Source of the DNA: Xanthobacteraceae bacterium
GTDB lineage: Bacteria; Pseudomonadota; Alphaproteobacteria; Rhizobiales; Xanthobacteraceae
Direction: 5' to 3'
Assembly: GCA_019635635.1 (NCBI GenBank)
Contig: JAHBZB010000001.1
Coordinates: 682,001 to 746,000 of the forward strand
DNA: 64,000 bases
Both the position numbers and the translations under genes were made by a program. The notes beneath the pieces were generated by a model. That model had not been told where the DNA came from and ran no database searches. It saw only the letters and a list, made by a program, of their open reading frames with translations. This document shows, piece by piece, positions 1 to 9,653 of this stretch (its first letter is position 1; each line of letters opens with the position of its first letter).

Positions 1-1587
<1,587 letters not shown>

Positions 1588-1644
1588 TCATCACATCGGT
1601 AACTTCCCATCCGATGCCCGAGCGCCGGATGGGAAACCAGTTGT

Positions 1645-2262
1645 CTATCCCGCTTTGGTAAACGTGGGCAAAGCGGAAGCGCCCCAGGCGCGCAAGCTCT
1701 CCCAGGTCCGGCGCGACAGCACGAAGCGGTCGACCGGCACCGACGCGCCAAGCGCCTTCACCTGATTCAAGCCCGTGCCGACCCACTGGAAGCCGCACTT
1801 CTCGATCACGCGGCGCGAGGCTTCATTGTGAATCCGGCACGATGCCGAGAGCGCATCGATCTCCGTCTCCGAAAACGCATGATCGATCAGCGCGCGCGAG
1901 GCTTCGGTGGCGAAGCCCTGCCGCCAGTGCGGCTCGCCGATCCAGTAGCCGATCTCGGGATTATGCTCCTCGCCGCGATGGCCGAAGCCCGCGACGCCGA
2001 CCAGCACGCGCTTCTCGCCCTTGGCGAACAAGACCATGGAATGCCCGCGCCCGGATGAAACCTTATCGAGCCAGCTCTCGGCATCCTTGCGCGTATAGGG
2101 ATGCGGAATCGTCGCCGTCATCTCCGCGACCTTGAGGTTGTTCGCGAGCTCCACGATCCCGTCGAGGTCGCGTTTGCACGGGGCGCGCATGACAAGACGG
2201 GCGGTCTCGATGATGAGACTGCTCTTCTCGCGGGGAATGCTCGCTTCCATCTGCAACGTCAT
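1645..2262 (-). CDS. GNAT family N-acetyltransferase (RimJ/RimL-like)
   Basis: Predicted acetyl-CoA-dependent N-acetyltransferase; the substrate is unknown. The 205 residues show the RimJ/RimL-type layout: ETARLVMRAP near residue 19, a central GYWIGEPHWRQGFATEA segment that forms the acetyl-CoA pyrophosphate loop, and the late RVIEKCGFQWVG motif. It lies between obgE (60 bases downstream) and the terminator behind rpmA, so it probably starts its own transcript or is carried with obgE-proB. ATG 2250 is an alternative start. The family call is firm; a role in ribosomal protein or antibiotic acetylation is not shown. Confidence 0.85.
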   Translation of the reverse strand: MTLQMEASIPREKSSLIIETARLVMRAPCKRDLDGIVELANNLKVAEMTATIPHPYTRKDAESWLDKVSSGRGHSMVLFAKGEKRVLVGVAGFGHRGEEHNPEIGYWIGEPHWRQGFATEASRALIDHAFSETEIDALSASCRIHNEASRRVIEKCGFQWVGTGLNQVKALGASVPVDRFVLSRRTWESLRAWGASALPTFTKAG

Positions 2263-2280
2263 GACGGGTCTCCGTCTTTC

Positions 2281-2318
2281 AAAAACAATTCAGGGGAGAC
2301 ACCTGTCTCCCCTGAATT
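2281..2318 (-). terminator. Rho-independent terminator of rplU-rpmA
   Basis: A perfect 14-base inverted repeat (2287-2300 and 2305-2318) has a 4-base loop. On the minus strand the stem is followed by GTTTTTG. It lies between the rpmA stop and the GNAT start, so it ends the rplU-rpmA transcript. Confidence 0.85.
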
Positions 2319-2386
2319 CAGACCCGTCTTTTTCGATTGGGGTCCCGCGGAGCGACAAGTGCCGGCGGGACCTTTTGAAGTCTCGC

Positions 2387-2656
2387 CTATTCGGCTGCTT
2401 TCGGCATCGGTACGATGTTTACGAGGTTGCGGTCTTTGTTCTTGGCCTTGAACTCAACGATGCCGTCGGTGAGTGCAAAAAGGGTATGGTCCTTGCCGAC
2501 GCCTACATTGGCGCCTGCGTGAACCTTCGTGCCGCGCTGGCGGACGATGATGTTGCCGGCAAGCACGGCTTCGCCGCCGAAGCGCTTCACGCCGAGGCGC
2601 TTGCCAGCCGAATCGCGACCGTTGCGCGAGGAGCCGCCTGCTTTTTTATGGGCCAT
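2387..2656 (-). CDS. rpmA: 50S ribosomal protein L27
   Basis: Component of the large ribosomal subunit near the peptidyl-transferase centre. The 89-residue sequence starts [20 protein letters not shown], the conserved L27 N-terminus, and contains GVKRFGGE and the [20 protein letters not shown] core. Length is normal. It is 47 bases downstream of rplU in the usual L21-L27 pair and is followed by a strong terminator. Confidence 0.99.
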   Translation of the reverse strand: MAHKKAGGSSRNGRDSAGKRLGVKRFGGEAVLAGNIIVRQRGTKVHAGANVGVGKDHTLFALTDGIVEFKAKNKDRNLVNIVPMPKAAE

Positions 2657-2703
2657 CGTTAGTCTCCGAACTCTTGACGGGGCCTATACCCCAAAATCCC
2701 GAA

Positions 2704-3138
2704 TTAGTCTTGCTTTTTCGCCTTGGAAGCGGCTTTCGCCTTCTTCGGCGCTTCCGCGCCTTCTCCGGCCGCTTCGCCGGCACTTGCCTTCTTCGCCGGC
2801 TTCGCGCGCGCAGCCTTGGTGGGCTTGGCGCCGTCGAGCAGGATCTCGGTCACGCGGACCAGCGTGTAGTGGTCGCGATAGCCACGCTTGCGCTTCGAGT
2901 TCTGGCGGCGGCGCTTCTTGAAGGCGATGACGGTGCGCTCGTGCGTCTGCGCGAGCACTTCGGCCGCGACCGACGCGCCATCGACCAGCGGCGTGCCGAA
3001 TTTCGGCGTGTCGCCGCCATGCGCCGTCACCGGAAAGGTGACGATGTCGCCGACATTGGCGTCGTGCAGGTAAACTTTCAAAGTCTGGTCGGCCACAACG
3101 CGATGTTGCTTGCCGCCGGTCTTGATGACCGCAAACAT
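2704..3138 (-). CDS. rplU: 50S ribosomal protein L21
   Basis: Large-subunit protein that binds 23S rRNA. The first 103 or so residues are the L21 domain ([20 protein letters not shown] at the start, then [20 protein letters not shown]). A lysine- and alanine-rich tail of about 40 residues follows ([20 protein letters not shown]), an extension common in alphaproteobacteria. It is first gene of the rplU-rpmA operon. A promoter at 3245-3273 and a hairpin in the leader lie upstream. Confidence 0.98.
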   Translation of the reverse strand: MFAVIKTGGKQHRVVADQTLKVYLHDANVGDIVTFPVTAHGGDTPKFGTPLVDGASVAAEVLAQTHERTVIAFKKRRRQNSKRKRGYRDHYTLVRVTEILLDGAKPTKAARAKPAKKASAGEAAGEGAEAPKKAKAASKAKKQD

Positions 3139-3183
3139 GTTCAGTCTCTTTCTCCGGCCTCAACGGGCCCGGCTTCTTGCAGT

Positions 3184-3205
3184 CAGGCCCTGATTTCAGG
3201 GCCTG
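3184..3205 (-). promoter_or_regulatory. Hairpin in the rplU mRNA leader
   Basis: The arms 3184-3193 and 3196-3205 are perfectly complementary over 10 bases with a 2-base centre (in practice about 9 pairs). The hairpin sits inside the transcribed leader between the predicted promoter and the rplU start, where ribosomal-protein leader regulation would be expected. It has no U-tract on either strand, so it is not a simple terminator. Confidence 0.4.
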
Positions 3206-3244
3206 CCGGGACGTCGTTCATGCGTCCTGTTTTGGATTGCCGGG

Positions 3245-3273
3245 GTGATAGAGGCGGGGTGTGGCGGAGTCAA
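3245..3273 (-). promoter_or_regulatory. Sigma70-type promoter for rplU-rpmA
   Basis: Read on the minus strand, TTGACT (3273-3268) is followed by exactly 17 bases and then TATCAC (3250-3245). It lies about 107 bases before the rplU start. Both hexamers are close to the housekeeping consensus. Confidence 0.65.
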
Positions 3274-3421
3274 GGAAAAGGGCCGAATCGGGCCTTTTGG
3301 GGTGGAAATCAGGCCTTGGCGGGCGATTTTCGGGCCCTCTTCGCCCCCACTTTATCTTGTGCCGCGTGGGGGGCTTGGCTAAACAGCGGCTCGACCAGAC
3401 CCGTTGATCCGGGTCGCCCGC

Positions 3422-3516
<95 letters not shown>

Positions 3517-3561
3517 CAGTTTATTTCCTAAAATTTGTTCCGACGGTGGGTCTAATCACAG

Positions 3562-4451
3562 ATGGTTCGAACCCTGTCTCTTCAGCAAGTAATGGATGCA
3601 AAGCTCACCTCGATCAGCTCCATTCGCGATAACGTTCAAGACGTTTTTGAGCGTTATGAAAACAGCACACCTGAAGTCACGCCTACTTTAAAGCGACTGT
3701 TTCATTATTTGTCTGCGAGAAGTCAGGCGGTTTCTTATTTGCTGTCTGCTGGCTATGCATGGGACGCGGAAATAATTCTACGATCATTCTACGACACGGC
3801 TGCAAAAATACTTCTCATTTCGTTACTCCGCGAGAGGAGCAGCCGACGCTCATTAATGAATACTGGAATGATCTGGGTGCAATATATAATCGCAAAAAAG
3901 CGAGGCGCGCAAAATTAGCAAACAAAATTCCGGAGAAAGATCCCGCACTTCTAACGGATGCAATCCTTAAGACGCTTAGTGATAGCACGCTGTACGACAT
4001 CGCCGACGGCATATCCAAAAGAAAACGCAAAACACTCGAACAAAAATGGTCGTTTGACGGAGTAATTAAGCAGCTTCAAAATCTAGGAGAAAAAGGGAAG
4101 CCGTTGATTGGTGCGGATGTCCTTTTTCATATGTATGGAATGGCCAGCCACTTAATACATGCAGATTCCGCCGCGATGGATTTAATCGATGACAGGAAAT
4201 TGCGAGAGCCGAACGAGCGAGTACTGTTAGAGGCGAGTCATGCATCGCGGATCATGAGTGACCAAGTATGCTTGTGGTGGTTTTGTGCCTATGCAGTATG
4301 TCGCCATTACAATGGAAAGTTTAAAGACGAGAAAGCGTTTTTTGATATTTTCAAGAGTTTCGATGAACTAACTAAGCCTATTCAAAAAGCATTTCACGAA
4401 TCTCAGAGAGATTTTTATGCGAAGCGCAATGCAATCAAGCGCGAACAATAG
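3562..4451 (+). pseudogene. Frameshifted DUF5677-like gene in the tRNA-Ser islet
   Basis: Two overlapping reading frames read as one protein if joined near 3832-3837. The first (from ATG 3562 or 3592) gives an alpha-helical N-terminus ending in EIILRSFYDTAAKILLISLL. The second resumes with EQPTLINEYWNDLGAIYNRK and runs to 4451. The junction is a GAGAGGAG run, so a 2-base insertion or 1-base loss explains the shift. The joined product of about 295 residues resembles DUF5677-like proteins, but that call is tentative and no function is known. Base composition is visibly lower in GC than all neighbours, which suggests acquired DNA. A sequencing error is the alternative to true inactivation. Confidence 0.65.
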
Positions 4452-4522
4452 AGTTTTGGTAGCAGCTAACAACTCGTTTGAACTAGAGTCGGTCTCGCAA
4501 TAATTAAGAAACGCAGCAACTG

Positions 4523-5254
4523 ATGTGGTCCGTCGCAGCCCTTTATCGTTTTCAAACCGTCGCTGAGCCCGAGTGGTTTGCGGCTGCGCTGCGCGCGGCG
4601 TGTGATGAAAACGAAATCTGCGGCACGCTGATCGTAGCGAGTGAAGGCATCAACGGGACGATTGCGAGCGCGAATAACGCGCAGATGGAGAACATGCTGC
4701 GCGTCATCCGCACGCATTTCGATGATCTCGAACTGAAAATGTCGGCGGCAGTCGAAAAGCCGTTCGGCCGCATGAAGGTGAAGGTAAAATCCGAGATCGT
4801 CACCATGCGCACGCCGCACATCGACCCGTCAAAAAGCGTGGGCACATATGTCGATGCGAAAGACTGGAACGCATTGATCGAAGACCCGGAAGTGCTCGTG
4901 ATCGATACACGCAATTCGTTCGAGTTCGAGAAGGGCACGTTCGAGCGCGCGATCGATCCGGGCACCGCGAGCTTCGGCGAGTTTCCGGACTTCGTCGAGC
5001 AGTCGCTCGACCCCGCGAAGCACAAGAAGATCGCGATGTTCTGCACCGGCGGTATCCGCTGCGAGAAGGCGTCGAGCTATCTGGTCGCAAAAGGATTCAA
5101 AGAGGTCTATCACCTCAAAGGCGGCATCCTGCAATATCTCGAGGACGTGCCGGAGGCGGACAGCAAATGGCGCGGGCGATGCTTTGTGTTCGACGAGCGC
5201 GAAACGCTCGGCCATGGCCTCGCGGAAAAGGAACACGCAAATGCCGAAGGATAA
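4523..5254 (+). CDS. trhO: tRNA uridine(34) hydroxylase, rhodanese-related
   Basis: Oxygen-dependent hydroxylase that makes 5-hydroxyuridine at the wobble position of tRNAs. The 243 residues have the YceA-family N-terminal domain (GTLIVASEGINGTIA near 33-48) and then a rhodanese domain with VIDTRNSFEFEKGTFE and the active-site loop CTGGIRCEKA, whose first cysteine is catalytic. Length is a little shorter than the Escherichia coli protein because the C-terminal zinc-like tail is absent. Interestingly, a separate small CxxC protein is encoded directly after it, overlapping by 14 bases. Confidence 0.92.
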   Translation: MWSVAALYRFQTVAEPEWFAAALRAACDENEICGTLIVASEGINGTIASANNAQMENMLRVIRTHFDDLELKMSAAVEKPFGRMKVKVKSEIVTMRTPHIDPSKSVGTYVDAKDWNALIEDPEVLVIDTRNSFEFEKGTFERAIDPGTASFGEFPDFVEQSLDPAKHKKIAMFCTGGIRCEKASSYLVAKGFKEVYHLKGGILQYLEDVPEADSKWRGRCFVFDERETLGHGLAEKEHANAEG

Positions 5255-5354
5255 AAAGAAGCCCTGCAAGAATTGCGAAGGCCGCGGCTTGCTCAAGGTT
5301 GGCGACAAGAAAGTAAAGTGCCAGCGCTGCGGCGGCACCGGCGTGCAGCACTGA
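5241..5354 (+). CDS. 37-residue zinc-knuckle microprotein (DnaJ-like CxxCxGxG)
   Basis: The reading frame from ATG 5241 encodes a lysine-rich peptide with two CxxC units, CKNCEGRG and CQRCGGTG, spaced 15 residues apart. These are the repeats of a DnaJ-type zinc finger, enough to bind one zinc. The gene overlaps the trhO stop by 14 bases, so it is probably translationally coupled. The pairing is notable because many TrhO proteins carry a cysteine-rich tail that is missing here; that link is inference. It could alternatively be an RNA-binding zinc ribbon of unrelated function. Confidence 0.7.
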   Translation: MPKDKKKPCKNCEGRGLLKVGDKKVKCQRCGGTGVQH

Positions 5355-5364
5355 GCGCGGCCTT

Positions 5365-5706
5365 ATGATTTGCCGCCTCGCGCTTTCGGCGCTTGGGACG
5401 CTCATCTCGATTGGGTCCGCGCATGCGCAGACGGCGTTCGAGCCGCACACGGTCGCTTATGTTCTGTGCGTCACCAACGAGACGAAGAAGCTCGCACTGG
5501 CGATTCCAGAAATCGCGAAAGACTCGATCATCGAGCGCGCGTTCGGCGCCTGCAAGGACGAGGAAGCGTCGGGCAGGAAATTACTCTCGGAGAAGGGCGT
5601 CAGTGCCGCCGCGATCGACGAGCGTTTCGCGCGAGTGAAGAAATTCGTCCGCCTGTCCGCGCTGGACGATATCGACCGCCAGCGCGCGAACCGTATCCCG
5701 CGCTAG
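5365..5706 (+). CDS. Small secreted protein of unknown function
   Basis: The 113-residue product starts with a clear signal peptide (MICRLALSALGTLISIGSAH, cleavage likely after AHA). The mature part of about 90 residues is charged and helical with two cysteines (VLCVTNETKK and GACKDEEA) that could form a disulfide in the periplasm. The start follows the zinc-knuckle gene by 10 bases, so it may be part of the trhO transcript. No family is recognised. Confidence 0.7.
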   Translation: MICRLALSALGTLISIGSAHAQTAFEPHTVAYVLCVTNETKKLALAIPEIAKDSIIERAFGACKDEEASGRKLLSEKGVSAAAIDERFARVKKFVRLSALDDIDRQRANRIPR

Positions 5707-5721
5707 GCGGCAGGCGCTTTC

Positions 5722-6405
5722 TTATTGCTCTCTTGCCAGCACGCTCACGCGCTCGACTTTGGGGAGCTTGCGGATTTTCTGAACCAGTGTGTCGACGTCG
5801 CGCGATGCGACTTTCGAAATCACCAGCGTGATCTCGTCGTTGCCGCTCAACGTGCGCACCAGAAAGCGCTTGATGCGGCCGCTCCGGATCGAAAGCGTGC
5901 GCTTCAGGAGATCGGGCGTGACGACGCCGTGCTTGGCCTGGATTTTCAGGCGGCAGCTTTGCGTGCGCGTGCGATAGGCTTCCTCGAGCGGCTTGATGCC
6001 GGCCAGAATAATAATGATGACGGCGGTGGAAGCGACCGCCGCGAAATAAAGCCCGCCGCCGACCGCAAGCCCGATCGCGGCGACACTCCACACGCTCGCG
6101 GCCGTCGTCAGCCCGCGAATGATTTCGTTGCGCGCGAGAATGGCGCCCGCACCCAGAAAGCCGATACCTGAAACCACCTGTGCCGCGACGCGCGAGGGAT
6201 CGAGCACGACATGGTTCGCGTTCACGACTTCGCTGAAGCCGAAGGCCGAGACGATCATGATGAGACAGGCGCCGACGCAGACCAGCATGTGCGTGCGGAT
6301 TCCGGCAGTCCACAGCAAACGCTCGCGCTCGAAGCCGATGATGCTGCCGAGTGCAGCCGCCGTCAGCAGACGAATCAGCGTTTCGTTATTGGATAATGCC
6401 GTCAT
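5722..6405 (-). CDS. MgtC/SapB family membrane protein
   Basis: Inner-membrane protein of the MgtC family, related to the virulence and low-magnesium factor MgtC. The 227 residues hold several transmembrane helices in the first 120 residues with the family signatures GSIIGFERE (residues about 19-27), THMLVCVGACL and GIGFLGAGAIL, followed by a soluble C-terminal domain of about 80 residues with an ACT-like pattern (ITLVISKVASRDVDTLVQKI). Length matches the family. It is convergent with the upstream secreted-protein gene. True MgtC function is not proven; many family members are of unknown role. Confidence 0.88.
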   Translation of the reverse strand: MTALSNNETLIRLLTAAALGSIIGFERERLLWTAGIRTHMLVCVGACLIMIVSAFGFSEVVNANHVVLDPSRVAAQVVSGIGFLGAGAILARNEIIRGLTTAASVWSVAAIGLAVGGGLYFAAVASTAVIIIILAGIKPLEEAYRTRTQSCRLKIQAKHGVVTPDLLKRTLSIRSGRIKRFLVRTLSGNDEITLVISKVASRDVDTLVQKIRKLPKVERVSVLAREQ

Positions 6406-6631
6406 TCGTTTTCCTCATTCGCTCGCCGCGCGCATTATACTTCTCCGATCTGCGCGATGCGCGTCGGCGCGCATAAAACTTGCGTCAAAAATTTCATGCA
6501 AATCGGGTTTCAGTTTGTTGCACGCGCGGAACGAAATCCCGTGCCGCGCGTTTGCGCGCATCTCGCCGCAGGCAGGAACGATCAGAGGGGCGCGTGCGTT
6601 TCCCCCGCACAACAACGATGGGAGAAGTCAC

Positions 6632-6874
6632 ATGTTGAAGACTACGCTTTATAGTGCGGTTGCCGGCGGTCTTCTCGCCGCTGCGACGATTGCGACGCCG
6701 GTGAACGCGGCTCCGGCCGCGCCGAAGGCGGAAGTGCAGAAGAATACGACGGACGTGCAGTATCATCACTGGCGCCGTCACCATCGCCATCGCCATCATC
6801 ACGGCTACTATTATCAGCCCTATGGCTATTATGCTCCGCAGCCGGGCGTCGGTATCTATCTCCGCACCTGGTAA
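6632..6874 (+). CDS. Secreted histidine- and tyrosine-rich small protein
   Basis: An 80-residue product with a signal peptide (MLKTTLYSAVAGGLLAAATI, cleavage after VNA). The mature peptide ends in a low-complexity stretch of His, Arg and Tyr (RRHHRHRHHHGYYYQPYGYY). Similar secreted peptides are common in Hyphomicrobiales and have no proven role; the His cluster could bind metal. A GGAGAAG Shine-Dalgarno sequence precedes ATG 6632, and a strong terminator follows 23 bases after the stop, so it is a single-gene transcript. Confidence 0.8.
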   Translation: MLKTTLYSAVAGGLLAAATIATPVNAAPAAPKAEVQKNTTDVQYHHWRRHHRHRHHHGYYYQPYGYYAPQPGVGIYLRTW

Positions 6875-6896
6875 CGAGTTGTAACGAGCCGTTCGG

Positions 6897-6927
6897 AAAA
6901 GCCCGCGCCTTGAAGCGCGGGCTTTTT
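6897..6927 (+). terminator. Rho-independent terminator
   Basis: A 12-base perfect stem (6897-6908 and 6915-6926) with a 6-base loop ends in CTTTTT. It serves the small secreted gene upstream and, in the other direction, could also serve the ybaK-like gene. Confidence 0.9.
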
Positions 6928-6947
6928 CATGCGCCCGGACTTCAAGA

Positions 6948-7403
6948 TCAGCAGACTTCGACCCATTGCGCGCCGGTGAGTTGCACCATGCGTTCGGTCG
7001 GAATTTTCACCGCGGCGTTGCCCGCGCCCGCCGCCGGAACGACGATGTCGAAAGCCTTGAGCGAAACATCGCAATAGACCGCGAGCGGCGTCGCGAGGCC
7101 GAACGGACAGACGCCGCCGACCGGATGACCCGTCAAGGCAAGAACGTCTTCCGCGCCGAGCATGCGCGGGCGCACGCCGAAGACGTTCTTGAATTTCTTG
7201 TTGTCGAGGCGGGCAGCGCCGCTTGTAACAATCAGCAACACTTTGTCGTCCGCGCGCACGCAGATCGTTTTGCCGATCTGGGCGGGTGCGACGTTATGGG
7301 TCGCGGCGGCCTCAGCGACGGTGGCCGAACTTGTCGGCGTTACCAGCACTTCAATGTCGGGGGCGTGTTCGGCGAACCAGCGGCGGACAGATTCGAGGCT
7401 CAT
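6948..7403 (-). CDS. YbaK/EbsC-type aminoacyl-tRNA deacylase
   Basis: Cytoplasmic editing protein that hydrolyses mischarged aminoacyl-tRNA (Cys- or Ala-tRNAPro class). The 151 residues match the YbaK fold: QIGKTICVRADDKVLLIVTS near 41-60, RLDNKKFKNVFG, and the GHPVGGVCPFGL motif near 92-103 that lines the active site. Length is normal for the stand-alone family. The exact substrate cannot be read from the sequence. The nearest neighbours are a terminator downstream and a nuclease gene upstream in the same direction (193 bases apart). Confidence 0.88.
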   Translation of the reverse strand: MSLESVRRWFAEHAPDIEVLVTPTSSATVAEAAATHNVAPAQIGKTICVRADDKVLLIVTSGAARLDNKKFKNVFGVRPRMLGAEDVLALTGHPVGGVCPFGLATPLAVYCDVSLKAFDIVVPAAGAGNAAVKIPTERMVQLTGAQWVEVC

Positions 7404-7596
7404 TTCAGCCCTGGAAAGATCACGGGAGGCGAGGGGAACGGGCGGGGACGCCGCCGGTTATATCCCAAAGTAGAGGGGAAGCGCGGCGCGATCCAACATG
7501 TTTGCGCCATTTTCTCCGGAGATATCGCGGCCAACTTTACTGGGAAGGGGAAATACCGTGAACGGTGACCAGCGACTTATTTGACGTAGCAATCTC

Positions 7597-8088
7597 TCAC
7601 ACGCACCAGGGCCTGCGCCTGCCGCTCCAGCGGCGAGCCAGGCCCTCTTCTATGAGCGTGTCGCCGAGCGATTTTCCGTCGCGCAGGACGACGCGCAGCT
7701 TTCTTCCGTAGCGATCCTTGTCGCGGCTCTTGTAGCCGCGCAATTCGAACGGGCCTTCGTTGAGCAACTCGCGGAGGCGCGCGGTCGCACGTGCGCCTAA
7801 GTCCGCTTCGTAGTCGCATTGCGCGCCGCCGGTTTCGGGCGCGTCGATGTCAGCGATGCGGATTTTCTCGCCAGACAGATAGAACGTGTCGCCGTCGACG
7901 ACGCAGTTGTCGCGCGCGAACTCGCCGCATTTGGCGAAGCGCTCGCTCTTCAGCGAGGGCAGCGGCAGCGCGGTGTTGCTCTTCGAGAAGCCGTAATAAC
8001 CGACGATGCCGATCGCGGCGGCGAATAGAAGCAGCCAGAAGCCCGGTAACACGGTTCGGCGGCGGCGGAGCGCAAGTACGATTCCCAT
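7597..8088 (-). CDS. Membrane-anchored thermonuclease-like (SNase) protein
   Basis: The 163 residues begin with a basic stretch and one membrane helix (residues about 13-33), then a staphylococcal-nuclease domain: VVDGDTFYL, IRIADIDAPE and the catalytic RDKDRYGRKLRVVL segment. The calcium ligands and the arginine pair appear present. The anchor would place the domain in the periplasm, where it could degrade nucleic acid for nutrition. The C-terminus ends GLARRWSGRRRPWC, as in other family members. Start ATG 8088 is the only good one. Confidence 0.85.
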   Translation of the reverse strand: MGIVLALRRRRTVLPGFWLLLFAAAIGIVGYYGFSKSNTALPLPSLKSERFAKCGEFARDNCVVDGDTFYLSGEKIRIADIDAPETGGAQCDYEADLGARATARLRELLNEGPFELRGYKSRDKDRYGRKLRVVLRDGKSLGDTLIEEGLARRWSGRRRPWCV

Positions 8089-8198
8089 AATGGAACCGGT
8101 AACCGGGAAGTCGCTTCACTTGCGTTAATCTGGGCCAAGACCCCCGCGCCGCGAACCGGATTTTGACGAGGTTCATTGGCACGGATTAAGTATCGGGA

Positions 8199-8672
8199 AT
8201 GAGGCAACTCGTTCTTTCCGCTTTCTTCGCCTTCGCCGTCTCGCCGGCGATCGCCGCCGACGAATACCGCTGGCTCGGCGAGAAGACCGAAGACGGCGCG
8301 GTATTGCGCTACGCAATTCCGGAGAGCGATGCGGTGCAGCTCGACTTCCAATGCGAGCGCAAGAGCGGCAAGCTCATCGTCACGCTGGAACACGAGCCGA
8401 TCGTCGCCAAAGACGGCGTGAAGGTCGATTTCCTGCTGAAGCGGCTCGATACCGGCACGAAAGACGAAATCCGTATCCGCGCCACTGGCCATCGCCTCGA
8501 ACTCGACGACAAATTCATTCTCGAGGGTGAGACGCGTATGCTCGCGAAGTTGCGGCGCATTCTCGAAGGCGGCGGCACGCTCGTCGTCCGGGTCGAGGAC
8601 GGCGCGCTGGAAATCCCGCTGAAAGGTGCGGCGGCCGCCGCCCGGCATCTGTTCGCGGCCTGCCCCTCCTGA
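8199..8672 (+). CDS. Periplasmic protein of unknown function
   Basis: A 157-residue protein with a signal peptide (MRQLVLSAFFAFAVSPAIAA). The rest is a beta-rich domain with strands such as VQLDFQCERKSGKLIVTLEH and two cysteines (QCE near residue 50 and a C-terminal AACPS). No family was recognised, though proteins of this form are common next to core genes in Hyphomicrobiales. It is divergent from the nuclease gene with a short intergenic region. Confidence 0.7.
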   Translation: MRQLVLSAFFAFAVSPAIAADEYRWLGEKTEDGAVLRYAIPESDAVQLDFQCERKSGKLIVTLEHEPIVAKDGVKVDFLLKRLDTGTKDEIRIRATGHRLELDDKFILEGETRMLAKLRRILEGGGTLVVRVEDGALEIPLKGAAAAARHLFAACPS

Positions 8673-8815
8673 AAGCCCTTTGCCCGCAAGGCTCTGCCGC
8701 CCTTCAAAGCCTTGCGATTGCCCAGAAAAAGCAGCACTGTAGCGCCCGTTTTAGCGGTTAATTCGGCGTGCGCACCGATTCGGGCGGCGCTTCTAGAATT
8801 CGAGGGGAAGAGCGC

Positions 8816-9607
8816 GTGGCGAAAGAACCGAAAGAAGCGAGCAGCAAGAAGTCGGGTTCCGGCAAGCAGAAGCCCGCGGTGATCATCGTCGGTGCGGACA
8901 AAGGCGGCGTCGGCAAGACTACGGTCGCACGTACCATGCTCGACTACTTCGCGGGCAAGAACGTACTGACCCGCGCTTTCGACACCGAAAGCCCGCGCGG
9001 TACGCTCAAGCGCTTCCATCCGCGCGTTACCGAAGTGGTCGATCTCACCCAGGTTGCCGACCAGATGCGCGTGCTCGACACGCTGCACTCTTCGGAAGTG
9101 AAAGTTTCAATCATCGACGTGCGCGCGGGGCTGCTGTCGCGCACGCTCAAGGACATGACCGACGTCGGCTTCTTCGACGCGGTCGAGAACGGCGAATTCA
9201 AGTTCGCGCTGTTCCATGTGCTCGGACCCTCGGTCGCGTCGCTGAGCGAAATCGAGGACATGCTGCCCTATACCGAGAACGCCGAATATTACGTGGTGAA
9301 GAACCACATCAACGACACCAATTTCTTCGAGTGGGACCAGGCGACCTACGACAAATATTTTCGCAAGACGCGCCGCTCCGCGAACGAGATCGCGATCCCG
9401 AAGCTCAACGAAATGGCCTATGAGCAGGTCGAGGTTGCGGGCGTACCGTTCGTCTCGTTCGGCCAGAACAAGAACGCGCGCAACCAGAAGGCGGATTATT
9501 CGCTGGTGCTGCGCGGCTATGTGCGCACCTGGGAAAAAGGCATCCACGAACAATACGACGACACGGGGCTGATGGAGTGGGCGACCGACGGCTCGCAGGC
9601 TTCCTGA
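8816..9607 (+). CDS. ParA/MinD-like P-loop ATPase with intact Walker A
   Basis: The start is taken as GTG 8816 because GAGGGGAAG lies just upstream; the earlier ATG 8768 has no such site. The 263-residue product has a short basic, serine-rich lead and then the deviant Walker A motif GADKGGVGKTT, an FDTESPRGTL segment at the A' position and a Walker B-like VSIIDVRAG. This is the SIMIBI class that includes ParA and MinD, but the C-terminal half is divergent and no partner such as ParB or MinC is nearby. It is a paralogue of the next gene. A role in positioning or assembly is inference. Confidence 0.75.
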   Translation: MAKEPKEASSKKSGSGKQKPAVIIVGADKGGVGKTTVARTMLDYFAGKNVLTRAFDTESPRGTLKRFHPRVTEVVDLTQVADQMRVLDTLHSSEVKVSIIDVRAGLLSRTLKDMTDVGFFDAVENGEFKFALFHVLGPSVASLSEIEDMLPYTENAEYYVVKNHINDTNFFEWDQATYDKYFRKTRRSANEIAIPKLNEMAYEQVEVAGVPFVSFGQNKNARNQKADYSLVLRGYVRTWEKGIHEQYDDTGLMEWATDGSQAS

Positions 9608-9653
9608 AGCCGTTTCGCGTCACGCCGCGCGCGTTCTCCTCATAGGGGCGACA

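Noticed and set aside
3562-3590. A second tRNA or tRNA 3' fragment, because of GGTTCGAACC followed by CTGTCTCTTCAGCA
   Set aside because: The T-stem does not pair and there is no acceptor or anticodon stem upstream. It is kept only as a weak hint of an integration scar.
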